Below, one piece after another: positions 32,593 to 41,654 of a stretch of 64,000 bases of DNA (positions within the stretch are counted from its first letter, which is position 1; every line of letters starts with the position of its first letter). Where the stretch lies: the NCBI RefSeq assembly GCF_003996965.1, contig NZ_QWDM01000005.1:1-64000 (forward strand), in the 5' to 3' direction. The notes under the pieces were generated by a model. The model did no database searches. It was not told the DNA's origin and saw only the letters and a list, made by a program, of their open reading frames with translations. This DNA comes from Flavobacterium cupreum (GTDB lineage Bacteria > Bacteroidota > Bacteroidia > Flavobacteriales > Flavobacteriaceae). A program made the position numbers and the translations under genes.

Positions 32593-34691
32593 TGAGTGTC
32601 GAAAATATTAATGTTGCCCTTATCGGGAATCCAAATACAGGAAAAACTTCAGTCTTCAATCAGCTTACCGGACTTAATCAGCAAGTAGGGAATTATCCCG
32701 GAATAACGGTTGAAAAAAAAATAGGTTTCTGTAAACTGCCGCATGGCATAAAAGCCAATATTTTAGATTTACCGGGAACGTACAGCCTGAACGCCAGTTC
32801 TATGGATGAAAGTGTGGTGATTGAACTGCTGCTGAACAAAAATGACAAATTATATCCCGATGTTGCCGTCGTTGTAACCGATGTTGAAAATCTGAAAAGA
32901 AACCTGCTGATTTATACCCAAATAAAAGACCTTGAAATTCCGACGATTTTAGTCATTAATATGGCGGATCGAATGGAAACAAAAGGAATCACGCTGGATA
33001 TTCCGCTTTTGGAAGAAAAACTAAAAACCAAAATTGCCCTGATCAGTTCAAGAAAAGGGACCGGAATTGAAGATTTGAAAAACCTGATTGTTTCCTATAA
33101 AACGCTTCAGCATGAATCCTGCCTGAATGCTTTGGAAATTGATCCTGAATATTTTACCGGATTACAAAAATTATTTCCAAATCAATTGCTGTACAAATTA
33201 TGGCTGGTGATCACGCAGGATGTCAATTTCTCTAATCTGGACCGAAATGAAATTCGAAATGCCTATACCAAATCGCATTCGGAATTGAAACGTCTACAGC
33301 AAAAAGAAACCATAAAAAGGTATCAGTTCATTAACAATGTTTTAAAAGACACATTGAAAATCGATGCCACAATGGCAAAGGACATCAGGGCGAAGCTGGA
33401 CCGCGTTTTAACACACAAGGTCTGGGGATATGTGATTTTCACAGGCATACTGTTTCTTATTTTCCAGTCAATTTTTAGCTGGTCCACGATTCCGATGGAT
33501 TTTATTGACAGCACTTTTGCGTCTTTAAGCAGTTGGGTCGCCCAGGAATTACCAAGTGGTATTTTAACTGATTTGCTTTCTCAGGGAATTATTCCGGGAA
33601 TTGGCGGGGTTATTATTTTCATTCCGCAAATTGCCTTTTTGTTTCTGTTTATTTCTATTCTCGAAGAAAGTGGTTATATGAGCCGTGTGGTTTTCCTTAT
33701 GGATAAAATCATGCGCAAATTCGGGCTTTCCGGAAAAAGTGTCGTGCCTTTGATTTCAGGAACAGCCTGTGCCATTCCGGCGATTATGGCCACTCGGAAT
33801 ATCGAAAACTGGAAAGAACGTCTGATCACCATTTTAGTAACTCCGTTTACAACCTGTTCTGCGCGATTGCCTGTGTATGCGATTATTATTTCGCTGGTGA
33901 TTCCGAGCAGACGAGTTCTTGGAATTTTAAATCTTCAGGGGCTTACGCTAATGTTCCTGTATGTTTTAGGATTCGGAACGGCCATTTTATCGGCTTATAT
34001 TTTAAACAAAGTTTTAAAATTAGAAACCAAAACGTATTTCGTAGTTGAAATGCCCGGTTATAAATTACCTCTTCTCAAGAATGTTGGAATCAATGTGGTG
34101 GAGAAAACAAAAGCGTTTATTGTTGGAGCGGGTAAGATCATCCTGGCCATCTCTGTTATTTTGTGGTTTTTGGCTTCTTACGGCCCCGGAAAGGATTTTA
34201 ATGAGGCTGAAGCCATCGTAAAAGAAAGAACGGCAGAAAAACAGCTAAATCAGGTTCAGTTTGAAAATGAAGTGGCATCCCAGAAATTAGAGAATTCCTA
34301 TATCGGAATTATGGGCCGTGCGATTGAGCCTGCCATTGCACCTCTGGGTTACGACTGGAAAATCGGAATTGCACTGATTAGTTCCTTTGCTGCCCGTGAG
34401 GTTTTTGTGGGAACGCTGGCAACTATTTACAGTGTCGGTGACAGCGATAATGAAGCTACTATAAAAAGCAAAATGAAACAGGAAGTGGATCCGGAAACGG
34501 GTTCCAGGATTTTTAATTTTGCGACGGGAATTTCACTGCTGCTGTTTTATGCTTTCGCCATGCAATGTGCCAGCACGCTTGCCATTACCAAAAAAGAAAC
34601 GAACTCCTGGAAATGGCCTGCCATGCAGCTGGTTTTCATGAGCGGCCTTGCTTACCTTGTCGCTTTAATCGCGTACCAAATCCTAAAATAA
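32592..34691 (+). CDS. feoB: FeoB ferrous iron transporter
   Basis: The 699-residue protein has an N-terminal G domain: G1 GNPNTGKTS (about 12-20), G3 DLPGTYSL and G4 NMAD. The helical GDI region follows, then a membrane domain with two Gate motifs and the conserved SGTACAIPAIMATR. It imports Fe(II) through the inner membrane. The size is slightly smaller than E. coli FeoB (773). FeoA is coupled upstream, and a 40-residue Cys-rich membrane peptide follows 4 bp after the stop codon. Confidence 0.95.
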   Translation: MSVENINVALIGNPNTGKTSVFNQLTGLNQQVGNYPGITVEKKIGFCKLPHGIKANILDLPGTYSLNASSMDESVVIELLLNKNDKLYPDVAVVVTDVENLKRNLLIYTQIKDLEIPTILVINMADRMETKGITLDIPLLEEKLKTKIALISSRKGTGIEDLKNLIVSYKTLQHESCLNALEIDPEYFTGLQKLFPNQLLYKLWLVITQDVNFSNLDRNEIRNAYTKSHSELKRLQQKETIKRYQFINNVLKDTLKIDATMAKDIRAKLDRVLTHKVWGYVIFTGILFLIFQSIFSWSTIPMDFIDSTFASLSSWVAQELPSGILTDLLSQGIIPGIGGVIIFIPQIAFLFLFISILEESGYMSRVVFLMDKIMRKFGLSGKSVVPLISGTACAIPAIMATRNIENWKERLITILVTPFTTCSARLPVYAIIISLVIPSRRVLGILNLQGLTLMFLYVLGFGTAILSAYILNKVLKLETKTYFVVEMPGYKLPLLKNVGINVVEKTKAFIVGAGKIILAISVILWFLASYGPGKDFNEAEAIVKERTAEKQLNQVQFENEVASQKLENSYIGIMGRAIEPAIAPLGYDWKIGIALISSFAAREVFVGTLATIYSVGDSDNEATIKSKMKQEVDPETGSRIFNFATGISLLLFYAFAMQCASTLAITKKETNSWKWPAMQLVFMSGLAYLVALIAYQILK

Positions 34692-34695
34692 AACC

Positions 34696-34818
34696 ATGAT
34701 ACAGGAAATCATTGCCTTCGCCATACTAGCTTTCGCTGTTGTCTTTTTGATTAAGAAATTCTTTTGGAAATCTAAAAAGAAAAAGGACTGTGGTGACGGG
34801 AATTGCGGATGTAGCTGA
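34696..34818 (+). CDS. FeoB-associated Cys-rich membrane peptide
   Basis: The 40-residue product begins MIQEIIAFAILAFAVVFLIKK, one membrane helix, then has a Lys-rich stretch and ends CGDGNCGCS with three cysteines (32, 37, 39). It starts 4 bp after feoB and matches the arrangement of small FeoB-associated Cys-rich proteins found behind feoB in many bacteria. It probably handles iron on the cytoplasmic side. It is followed by word repeats. Confidence 0.85.
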   Translation: MIQEIIAFAILAFAVVFLIKKFFWKSKKKKDCGDGNCGCS

Positions 34819-34982
34819 TTTTAAGGTTCAGAGGTACTGAGGTTCAGAGGGGCAAAGGTTTTTTTTTGAGGCGCTAAGATGCTGAGATGCTAAGGTTCTG
34901 AGAATTTAAATACTTTCGCTTCTGGAAAACTGTCACTAAATACTGCAACTGAACACTGCGACTGAATACTGAGACTAAAAAA
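34819..34982. repeat. Low-complexity word repeats downstream of feo
   Basis: The first half varies GAGGTTCAG, GATGCTAAGG and GCGCTAAGATGC (34824-34905); the second half varies ACTGAATACTG and ACTGCAACTGAAC (34927-34978). They resemble the words near 12690 and 1950. No gene or clear terminator hairpin was found. Confidence 0.5.
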
Positions 34983-35636
34983 CTACTTCTCGCCCTCCCA
35001 TTCCGCGTAGAACTGCGAAAGGAACAACTCCATAAAACGATGTCTTTCGGCAGCGATTTGTTTTCCGGTTTCGGTATTCATTTTGTCTTTTAGGAGTAAG
35101 AGTTTTTCGTAAAAATGATTTATGGTCGGCGCATTATTCTTTTTGTATTCTTCTTTCGTCATGTTGGTGACCGGCTCAATTTCAGGATTGTAAAGTGCCC
35201 TGTTTTTAAAACCTCCATAATTAAAAGCTCTCGCTACTCCGATCGCACCTATGGCATCTAAACGGTCGGCATCCTGAACAATATCCAGTTCCATTGAAGA
35301 AAATTTCTTTTCGAAATTACCTCCTTTGTAAGAGATGTTTTCAATGATGTTTACCACGTGCTGTATGATCTCTTCCGAAACATTTTGAGCTTCCAGAAAT
35401 AAACGTGCTGTTTTCGGACCGATTGTTTCATCTCCGTTATGGAATTTGCTGTCAGCGATATCATGAAGCAAAGCGCCTAACTCCACCACTGTCAAATCAC
35501 AGACTGTATTTTTTGCAATCAACAACGCATTTTTATACACACGTTCAATGTGAAACCAATCATGCCCACCTTCGGCATCGTTTAATTTTTCTTTTACAAA
35601 TTGAATTGTTTGGTGTATCAGGTCTGTCGTATTCAT
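34983..35636 (-). CDS. HD-domain phosphohydrolase
   Basis: The 217-residue protein belongs to the HD superfamily (YedJ-like). Metal ligands are visible as His25 (GGHDWFHIERV), the HD pair in LGALLHDIADSKF, and a distal Asp in VQDADRLDAIGAIGVARAF. It probably hydrolyses a nucleotide or phosphoester. Substrates of this group are poorly defined. Its promoter should lie in the 35.64-35.83 kb spacer, which has a strong palindrome. Confidence 0.88.
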   Translation of the reverse strand: MNTTDLIHQTIQFVKEKLNDAEGGHDWFHIERVYKNALLIAKNTVCDLTVVELGALLHDIADSKFHNGDETIGPKTARLFLEAQNVSEEIIQHVVNIIENISYKGGNFEKKFSSMELDIVQDADRLDAIGAIGVARAFNYGGFKNRALYNPEIEPVTNMTKEEYKKNNAPTINHFYEKLLLLKDKMNTETGKQIAAERHRFMELFLSQFYAEWEGEK

Positions 35637-35730
35637 AAAATATTTGTGCTTGAAAAAGGATGTGAATTTGCAGGTTTTTGGCAGAACATTGTTGCATTAA
35701 CAAATAATTGTCAACCCGTTTTATTAAAAA

Positions 35731-35771
35731 ATGTTGATTATCAAAGTTTTATAAACTTCAATAATCAACAT
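35731..35771. repeat. 41-bp near-perfect palindrome upstream of the HD hydrolase
   Basis: ATGTTGATTAT (35731-35741) is fully complementary to ATAATCAACAT (35761-35771), and the interior AAGTTT/AAACTT pairs extend the dyad almost to the centre. It lies about 95 bp upstream of the HD gene start and 67 bp beyond the desaturase stop codon, so it may terminate the desaturase or regulate the HD gene. A TGCAATAAAGTTGC word (35792-35805) nearby resembles the merC boxes. Confidence 0.6.
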
Positions 35772-35837
35772 AAATTTTTTTGTTTATTTAATGCAATAAA
35801 GTTGCTTTAAATGAATTTTTTAGTCAAAACGGTGAGA

Positions 35838-36830
35838 TTACAGTTTCGCCGGTTCTACCCATTTGAAAATATGTGACTCCTGTGGAATTACCAGTCGTTC
35901 TGAAATTCTGGCCATACGAGCCGGTAATTTCATTAGATAATCACGCGCTTTTTCGGCTTCGTCTGTCAGATTGGTGATTTTATCAACCTCCCATTTATCG
36001 ATTAACTTCTGCATGATATCCACATAATCGTTTGCGGTATACACACCAATACGTTGTGCTGAATCTGAAAACTGCTCAAAAGCAGAACTTATTTTCTGAC
36101 CTGATTCTCTAAGGAAATGTGCGGGCATAACGATTTTCTGTTTCATCATGTATTGAAAAGCTAACATCATTTCACTCGGATCAACCGCAAAAATTCGCGT
36201 AACGAATTCACTGTACGCATGATGATGGCGCATTTCGTCACCTGCAATCATTTTACACATTTTAGACAATTTATTATCACCGAATTTCTTAGCCATCTGG
36301 GCTACTCTGTTGTGTGATACATACGTTGCTAATTCCTGGAAACTGGTATATACAAAGTTTTTGTACGGATCAGATCCGGTTCCGATATCAAAACCGTCGT
36401 TGATTAAATGCTGTGTGGTCATTTCGATCTCACGCATATTTACACGTCCGGACAAATACAAGTATTTATTCAGTAAATCACCGTGACGGTTTTCTTCTCC
36501 GGTCCATTGACGAATCCATTTGGACCAGCCATTTCCGCCATTTTCGATCTGATCGATTCCTTCTACATCCATCAACCAGGATTCGTAGGTTGGCAAAGCT
36601 TCTTCGGTGATGGTGTCACCCACAAGCGTTACCCAGAAATCATACGGCAATTCTTTAGCAATTTCACGTAATTCTCTAACCTCTTCAAAGAAATTATCTC
36701 CTTCAGAATTAGGCAGAAAATCAGACGGCTGCCAAATTTTTTCCACTGGAATTAAATACTGTTCAACGAAGCTATCTACATTTTTTTCCAAAAACTGCAT
36801 TACTTCTAATCTAATGTTTTTTATAGACAT
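35838..36830 (-). CDS. Soluble acyl-ACP desaturase (plant stearoyl-ACP type)
   Basis: The 330-residue di-iron enzyme introduces a cis double bond into acyl-ACP. The two iron-binding motifs are EENRHG (in the WTGEENRHGDLL segment) and DEMRHHHAY, with additional Glu ligands around TSFQELATYVSHNRVA. The length fits bacterial homologues of plant desaturases. It lies 50 bp downstream of plsC on the same strand, so two membrane lipid genes are neighbours. Confidence 0.92.
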   Translation of the reverse strand: MSIKNIRLEVMQFLEKNVDSFVEQYLIPVEKIWQPSDFLPNSEGDNFFEEVRELREIAKELPYDFWVTLVGDTITEEALPTYESWLMDVEGIDQIENGGNGWSKWIRQWTGEENRHGDLLNKYLYLSGRVNMREIEMTTQHLINDGFDIGTGSDPYKNFVYTSFQELATYVSHNRVAQMAKKFGDNKLSKMCKMIAGDEMRHHHAYSEFVTRIFAVDPSEMMLAFQYMMKQKIVMPAHFLRESGQKISSAFEQFSDSAQRIGVYTANDYVDIMQKLIDKWEVDKITNLTDEAEKARDYLMKLPARMARISERLVIPQESHIFKWVEPAKL

Positions 36831-36880
36831 TACTTATTTTAGATTTGGGATTTAAGGTTTTGCTTTTACAAAACGAAAAT

Positions 36881-37621
36881 CTATTTATATTCATTTACTC
36901 CTTCTACAACTGCCTTTTCTGTAATAGCCATTAACTCGGCGAAATCATAATCTTTTACGGCCAAAGCTTTATGAACGGTAAAGGTAAGGCGATTTCCTAA
37001 ACCAACAGGGAACATTCCGTATCGTACCATTTTCCATGAATTGTTGATGCTGACCGGAACTACATATGCAGATGGTGCATATTTGCATAAGATTTTTAAA
37101 CCGCTTTGGGCAAATTCTTTTGGTTTTCCGGTTTTGCTTCGGGTACCTTCCGGGAAAATAACGGCAGATCTTGTGTGTTTTTCGATATATTCAGACAAGC
37201 CTTTGATCACGGGAATGGCTTGTTTTGGATCTTTACGGTCAATTAGCACCGAACCTCCATGACGTAAATTGAATGACACACTCGGGATTCCGCTACCTAA
37301 CTCTTTCTTACTTACAAATTTACAATGAAAACGTCTAAAGTACCAAATCATTGCTACGATATCGTACATGCTTTGGTGGTTTGAGACAAAAATTAACGGA
37401 ACTCCAGTAGGAATTGTCTCTCTGTTTTCAATTTTATAGGTCGTTCCCACAAGATTCGTACATCTTAAAAGGAAAAAATTCAAATAATCAACGCTCTTTT
37501 TATGTGCCTGATAACCAAAAAGATTCAGGCAAATCCATTGTATTGGATGAAAAACCAATAAACATAAACTAAAACATAAATAGTAAATTACGGATATGGG
37601 ATACGAAATTATCTTTTGCAT
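36881..37621 (-). CDS. plsC: 1-acyl-sn-glycerol-3-phosphate acyltransferase
   Basis: The 246-residue membrane-associated enzyme acylates lysophosphatidic acid to phosphatidic acid. The acyltransferase block I HX4D motif is in SNHQSMYD, block III is FPEGTRSKTGKP, and hydrophobic N-terminal helices (about 5-35) anchor it. It is followed by the acyl-ACP desaturase, and diverges from rnpA across 127 bp. Confidence 0.93.
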   Translation of the reverse strand: MQKIISYPISVIYYLCFSLCLLVFHPIQWICLNLFGYQAHKKSVDYLNFFLLRCTNLVGTTYKIENRETIPTGVPLIFVSNHQSMYDIVAMIWYFRRFHCKFVSKKELGSGIPSVSFNLRHGGSVLIDRKDPKQAIPVIKGLSEYIEKHTRSAVIFPEGTRSKTGKPKEFAQSGLKILCKYAPSAYVVPVSINNSWKMVRYGMFPVGLGNRLTFTVHKALAVKDYDFAELMAITEKAVVEGVNEYK

Positions 37622-37708
37622 GCTTAAAAAAATTAAAGGCCAAAAGTAATAAATATATTTTTAGCGGTATTAAAATTAAAAACAATAACCGTTTTTATGG
37701 TTTAATTG

Positions 37709-37716
37709 TACCTTTG
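37709..37716 (+). promoter_or_regulatory. rnpA: Candidate -7 element of rnpA
   Basis: TACCTTTG lies 33 bp before the rnpA ATG. It fits TAnnTTTG, but no TTG is seen at the right upstream distance. Confidence 0.45.
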
Positions 37717-37748
37717 CCCTATAAAATTGCAACTTTTTTCTGAATTAA

Positions 37749-38153
37749 ATGAACTTTACCTATCCAAAAAACGAACGCTTAAAGAGCAAAACAACCATTG
37801 GTTTACTTTTTTCTGAGGGAAAATCAGTTTCCAAGTATCCGCTGCGTTTGGTTTACTGTGCGGGAGAAGCAGGATCGGAGGAAAAATTCAGGGTGGGCGT
37901 TTCGGTTTCTAAAAAATACTTCAAAAAAGCTGTTGATCGCAATTACTTCAAACGTGTCTTAAGAGAAACGTATCGCCTCAATAAAAATTTGCTTTGGGAT
38001 AACGTCGAAGAACATTATTCCTTTATGCTTTTTTATCAAAGCAAGGATCGTTTGTCTTACGATGAAATCAACACCAAAACTATTCAGTTGTTTGAGAAAT
38101 TTCTCCTACAGGTAAACAAAACGGCCGATTCTGAGCATAAAACTGAGTTATAA
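37749..38153 (+). CDS. rnpA: Ribonuclease P protein component
   Basis: The 134-residue basic protein assists the RNase P RNA in maturing tRNA 5' ends. The signature RVGVSVSKKYFKKAVDRNYFKRVLRETYR contains the RNR-type helix of the family. Unlike in many bacteria, rpmH does not precede it; plsC diverges instead and envelope genes follow, an arrangement in keeping with Flavobacteria. Confidence 0.94.
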   Translation: MNFTYPKNERLKSKTTIGLLFSEGKSVSKYPLRLVYCAGEAGSEEKFRVGVSVSKKYFKKAVDRNYFKRVLRETYRLNKNLLWDNVEEHYSFMLFYQSKDRLSYDEINTKTIQLFEKFLLQVNKTADSEHKTEL

Positions 38154-38233
38154 GCTATAAAATACAACTTTATTTATCAGATTAGATAAAAAATTATAAA
38201 AAAATTGTAGTTTTAGCTCTAAATTGAAATTTT

Positions 38234-39040
38234 ATGCGACATATTTTATATTTATTGCTTTTTGCATCGCTATTTTCAGGCTGCAGTAAACAGGCAGAAA
38301 ATGACAAAGCTCTTTATAAAAGTGAAGTTGCTGCCATAACAATGTCCGCACCCTCTCCTTCTTCTCCTGATAAAGAAAAAGCAATTCCGCAAAAAATAAT
38401 TAAATATGCCAGCCTGAGATTTGAAACGAATGATATAGAGGAGACCTTCCGGAAAATACAAACCGCTGTGAAGGAAACTCATGCCACGATACAATCGGAC
38501 TCTGAAGGCAAAAATGACAATTCGCTTTTTAGAAATATAACCGTTCGTGTTCCCAGCCAGAATTTTGATATTTTTCTGCAATCAATCTCAAAAGGTGTTT
38601 CCTATTTTGACCAGAAAGACATTTCAACGGAAGACGTAACGGAGCAGTACATTGATCTGGATTCGAGATTAAAAACGAAGCAAAAGCTGGAAGAACGCTA
38701 CATAGAAATTTTAAAGAAAGCCACCAAGATCAGTGAAATATTAGAAATTGAAAAACAGATCTCAACGATTCGTGAAGAAATCGAATCGAAACAAGGTCAG
38801 TTAAAATACCTCGAAAGCCGCGTTGCCGAAAGCAGGATTTCAATTGAATTTTACAAACCTATTGCTGAAAAGCAAAGCATCAAAATTTCGTATGGTTCCA
38901 AAATACTGACTGCCATACAATCCGGATTTTTTGAATTATCAGGATTACTCATCTGGATCATCAGTGTCTGGCCGTTTCTTATCCTGTTTGGCGTAATTGC
39001 CTTTTATATTAGAAGAAGATTTAAAAGAAAAAAAATATAA
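38234..39040 (+). CDS. DUF4349-domain lipoprotein
   Basis: The product has 268 residues with a lipobox (LLFASLFSGC, Cys17), then the DUF4349 region: a beta-rich part (IIKYASLRFETNDIEETFRKI, NITVRVPSQNFDIFLQSIS), a long coiled-coil section (about 150-200, LEIEKQISTIREEIESKQGQLKYLESRV), and a C-terminal membrane helix (about 235-258) followed by basic residues. It is anchored in the envelope by both ends. The function is unknown. It ends 3 bp before the S41 protease, so they are probably one operon. Confidence 0.88.
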   Translation: MRHILYLLLFASLFSGCSKQAENDKALYKSEVAAITMSAPSPSSPDKEKAIPQKIIKYASLRFETNDIEETFRKIQTAVKETHATIQSDSEGKNDNSLFRNITVRVPSQNFDIFLQSISKGVSYFDQKDISTEDVTEQYIDLDSRLKTKQKLEERYIEILKKATKISEILEIEKQISTIREEIESKQGQLKYLESRVAESRISIEFYKPIAEKQSIKISYGSKILTAIQSGFFELSGLLIWIISVWPFLILFGVIAFYIRRRFKRKKI

Positions 39041-39043
39041 CTC

Positions 39044-40681
39044 ATGTATCCTTATTTCAAAAAGAAATTCATTATTCCTGCTGTTGCGGCCGGGTTTTTA
39101 TTTATCGGAACCAGTTTCAAAGAAGACTTTTTTGAAATCGCCAAACAAATCGAGATTTTCACCACTTTATTCAAAGCTGTCAATACCAATTATGTAGACG
39201 AAACGAATCCGGGTGATTTGATGGATAAAGCCATAAAAAGCATGCTGGGAAGTTTAGACCCTTACACCGTTTACTTTAACGAACAGGATGTGGTCAACTT
39301 CAAAATCAACAATACGGGAGAATACACCGGAATTGGTGCTATGATTGCCCGAAAAAAAGACCGTCTGATTGTTCGTGAACCGTATAAAAATTATCCTGCT
39401 GATAAAGCCGGACTGAAAGCGGGTGACGAAATCATCCAGATTGGAGATGTATTGATTGCTGATTTTAAAGATGATGCCTCGCAATTATTAAAGGGAACCA
39501 AAAATACTAAGATCACGATCAAATACCTGCGTCAGGGAAAACCGTATACCACCGAACTTGTATTGGATGAAGTGGATATTAAATCGGTTCCTTTCTACGG
39601 GAAAATAGATGATAAAACCGGTTACATCGTTTTGGCACATTTTAGCAGAAAAGCTTCTGCTGAGGTTAAAAGTGCTTTGGAGAAACTAAAGGCAGACGGA
39701 GCCAGACAGATTGTACTTGATTTAAGAGGGAATCCGGGAGGTTTACTGAACGAAGCCATTGATATTTGCAATTTGTTTGTTCCTAAAAATGAAGTGATCG
39801 TGACTACCAAATCCCGAATTGAAAAACACAATAATACCTATAAAACTCAAAACGAGCCTATTGACACGGAGATTCCTTTAGCGATATTGGTCAACGGGCG
39901 AAGTGCCTCTGCCTCCGAAATTGTTTCGGGAGCTTTACAGGATTTAGATCGTGCCGTAATTCTCGGGAGCCGCAGTTTCGGAAAAGGACTTGTACAGCGT
40001 TCTGTTGATCTTACGTACGGAACGCAGTTGAAAGTGACCATATCCCGTTATTATACGCCATCAGGCCGTTGTATTCAGGCTTTGGATTATGCTCACAAAG
40101 ACAAAAATGGCGTAGCCCAAAAAACAGATGCCAAAAACTTCAACGCTTTTAAAACCCGAAAAGGAAGAACTGTTTATGATGGCGGCGGTGTTTTACCGGA
40201 CATTGAACTGGAGGAAACCAAAATGAGTCCGATCACGAATGCGTTGTTAAAAAACGACGGAATCTTTGATTATGCAACGTCTTACTACTACAAAAATCCG
40301 AATTTAGGAGATAAAATCCCTGTACTTACCGAGGCAGATTATACCGCCTTTAAACAATATCTAAAAACCAACAAAATCAGTTTTGATACCGAAACCGAGA
40401 TAGCGCTGAAAAATACACTGGCTGCTGCCAAAGGTGAAAAAATAGATGAAACGATCGCACCGGAATACCAGCAATTACTAAACGCCCTTGAAAAAAGCGA
40501 AACCACCTTACTGGATAAAAACCAAAAGGAAATTAAAAACCTGATTCAGGAAGAACTTATAAAAAGGTACCAGTACCAGGAAGGTTTGTATCAATTCTAC
40601 ATTAAAAACAATTCAGAAATTAAAAAAGCGGTGACCGTTTTGAATAATCAGACTGAGTATAAAACGATTTTAAAAATGTAA
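39044..40681 (+). CDS. S41-family C-terminal processing protease
   Basis: The 545-residue exported serine protease has a signal or anchor at about 8-26, a PDZ domain (about 85-165, GIGAMIARKKDRLIV...AGLKAGDEIIQIGD), and the S41 catalytic core with Ser in GRSASASEIVSGALQD and Lys in GSRSFGKGLVQ. It cleaves C-terminal tails of periplasmic proteins. It lies between the DUF4349 lipoprotein and a double OmpA protein, with gaps of 3 bp on both sides. Confidence 0.93.
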   Translation: MYPYFKKKFIIPAVAAGFLFIGTSFKEDFFEIAKQIEIFTTLFKAVNTNYVDETNPGDLMDKAIKSMLGSLDPYTVYFNEQDVVNFKINNTGEYTGIGAMIARKKDRLIVREPYKNYPADKAGLKAGDEIIQIGDVLIADFKDDASQLLKGTKNTKITIKYLRQGKPYTTELVLDEVDIKSVPFYGKIDDKTGYIVLAHFSRKASAEVKSALEKLKADGARQIVLDLRGNPGGLLNEAIDICNLFVPKNEVIVTTKSRIEKHNNTYKTQNEPIDTEIPLAILVNGRSASASEIVSGALQDLDRAVILGSRSFGKGLVQRSVDLTYGTQLKVTISRYYTPSGRCIQALDYAHKDKNGVAQKTDAKNFNAFKTRKGRTVYDGGGVLPDIELEETKMSPITNALLKNDGIFDYATSYYYKNPNLGDKIPVLTEADYTAFKQYLKTNKISFDTETEIALKNTLAAAKGEKIDETIAPEYQQLLNALEKSETTLLDKNQKEIKNLIQEELIKRYQYQEGLYQFYIKNNSEIKKAVTVLNNQTEYKTILKM

Positions 40682-40684
40682 AAA

Positions 40685-41488
40685 ATGAAAATTTGTAAAG
40701 TTCTGTTTCTTTTCTTTATTTTCAACTTGTCAGCACAACAGAAACCCGTTGAAACGGTATATTTTGATTTCGACAAGTTCAATCTTACGGATCAGCAAGC
40801 AGATATCGTTACCTATTTTATAAAAACTATTGATACCTCCAAAGTAGAATCTATACAAATCTACGGCTATTGTGATGATCGCGGCACTGACGAATACAAT
40901 TTCAGGCTGTCAAAAAACCGGGTGAATACCATTCAGGAATTATTGCTGTTGCATGGTTTTAAACAGAGCAAAATAGTGATTCTGGAAGGAAAAGGCCGTG
41001 TGATCATCAAACCGGATACCATAGAAAATCTGCACGAAACCCGCTCGCAAAACCGGCGTGTGGACTTAATCGTAGTTAAGCGGAACAGTTTTGGAAAAGG
41101 AATTCACAACTCTTTCAAAAACAAACTAAAGGTTGGCGATAAAATTTATCTGGACAATATCTTGTTTGATATCGGAAGCTCCAGACTCACTCATAATTCC
41201 AAAAAAGAATTAGACAAAATTGCCACCCTCCTTCAGGAGAAAAACACCCTTGAGTTTGAAATCCGCGGCCATGTCTGCTGCACTCCTGAAATTTACACCG
41301 ACGGAATCGATAAAGCGACCAAAGAAAGAAGACTTTCGTGGAATCGCGCCAGGACCGTTTTTATGTATTTAATGGATAGAAAAATATCCAAAAGCAGAAT
41401 GACCTTCCAGGGTTGCGGCAATAAATATCCGTTGGGCCGGGGCGATAAGTTAGACAGGCGTGTTGAGTTTTTTATCACCCAAATTTAG
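40685..41488 (+). CDS. Protein with two tandem OmpA-like domains
   Basis: The product has 267 residues with a short signal peptide (MKICKVLFLFFIFNLSAQ). Domain A (about 23-130) has the OmpA peptidoglycan-binding pattern with YFDFDKFNLTDQQADIV and SKNRVNTIQELL...SQNRRVDLIV. Domain B (about 150-267) repeats it with ILFDIGSSRLTHNSKKELDKIA, a Cys-rich GHVCCTPEI insertion, and SWNRARTVFMYLMDRK...LDRRVEFFI. Two such domains in one small protein could clamp peptidoglycan. It is the last gene of the DUF4349-protease unit; an elaA fragment follows. Confidence 0.88.
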   Translation: MKICKVLFLFFIFNLSAQQKPVETVYFDFDKFNLTDQQADIVTYFIKTIDTSKVESIQIYGYCDDRGTDEYNFRLSKNRVNTIQELLLLHGFKQSKIVILEGKGRVIIKPDTIENLHETRSQNRRVDLIVVKRNSFGKGIHNSFKNKLKVGDKIYLDNILFDIGSSRLTHNSKKELDKIATLLQEKNTLEFEIRGHVCCTPEIYTDGIDKATKERRLSWNRARTVFMYLMDRKISKSRMTFQGCGNKYPLGRGDKLDRRVEFFITQI

Positions 41489-41495
41489 ATTAACC

Positions 41496-41601
41496 GCGCT
41501 GAATAAACGTATAAGCTACCGTTTTTCCATTATGCTCACCGATTAGATGTAACGCCTTTTATCTTTCCTTTCGAGGTCTAAGTAAATGCAGTATTTCAAG
41601 G
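41496..41601 (-). pseudogene. elaA: Decayed fragment of a second elaA gene
   Basis: The DNA aligns over about 100 bp with 42908-43015 inside the intact elaA downstream, including GAATAAACGTA...TAAGC.ACCGTT.TTCCAT.AT.CTC.CCGAT.AG, with a 2-bp and a 3-bp gap. Reverse translation gives CIYLDLERKDK, then after a frameshift HLIGEHNGKTVAY, then RLF, against CVYLDLDDKDK, HLIGEYDGRTVAY and RLF in ElaA. Frameshifts and a missing 5' and 3' part make it non-functional. Identity is only moderate, so it is an old or foreign copy rather than a recent duplicate. Confidence 0.8.
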
Positions 41602-41646
41602 TTTTATATTTTTTAAATCCATTTTGTAAGATTTAAATTATATTTT

Positions 41647-41654
41647 TATATTTG
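41647..41654 (+). promoter_or_regulatory. Candidate -7 element of the immunity-like gene
   Basis: TATATTTG matches the Bacteroidota -7 consensus exactly. The implied leader to the ATG at 41802 is about 140 nt. Confidence 0.4.
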
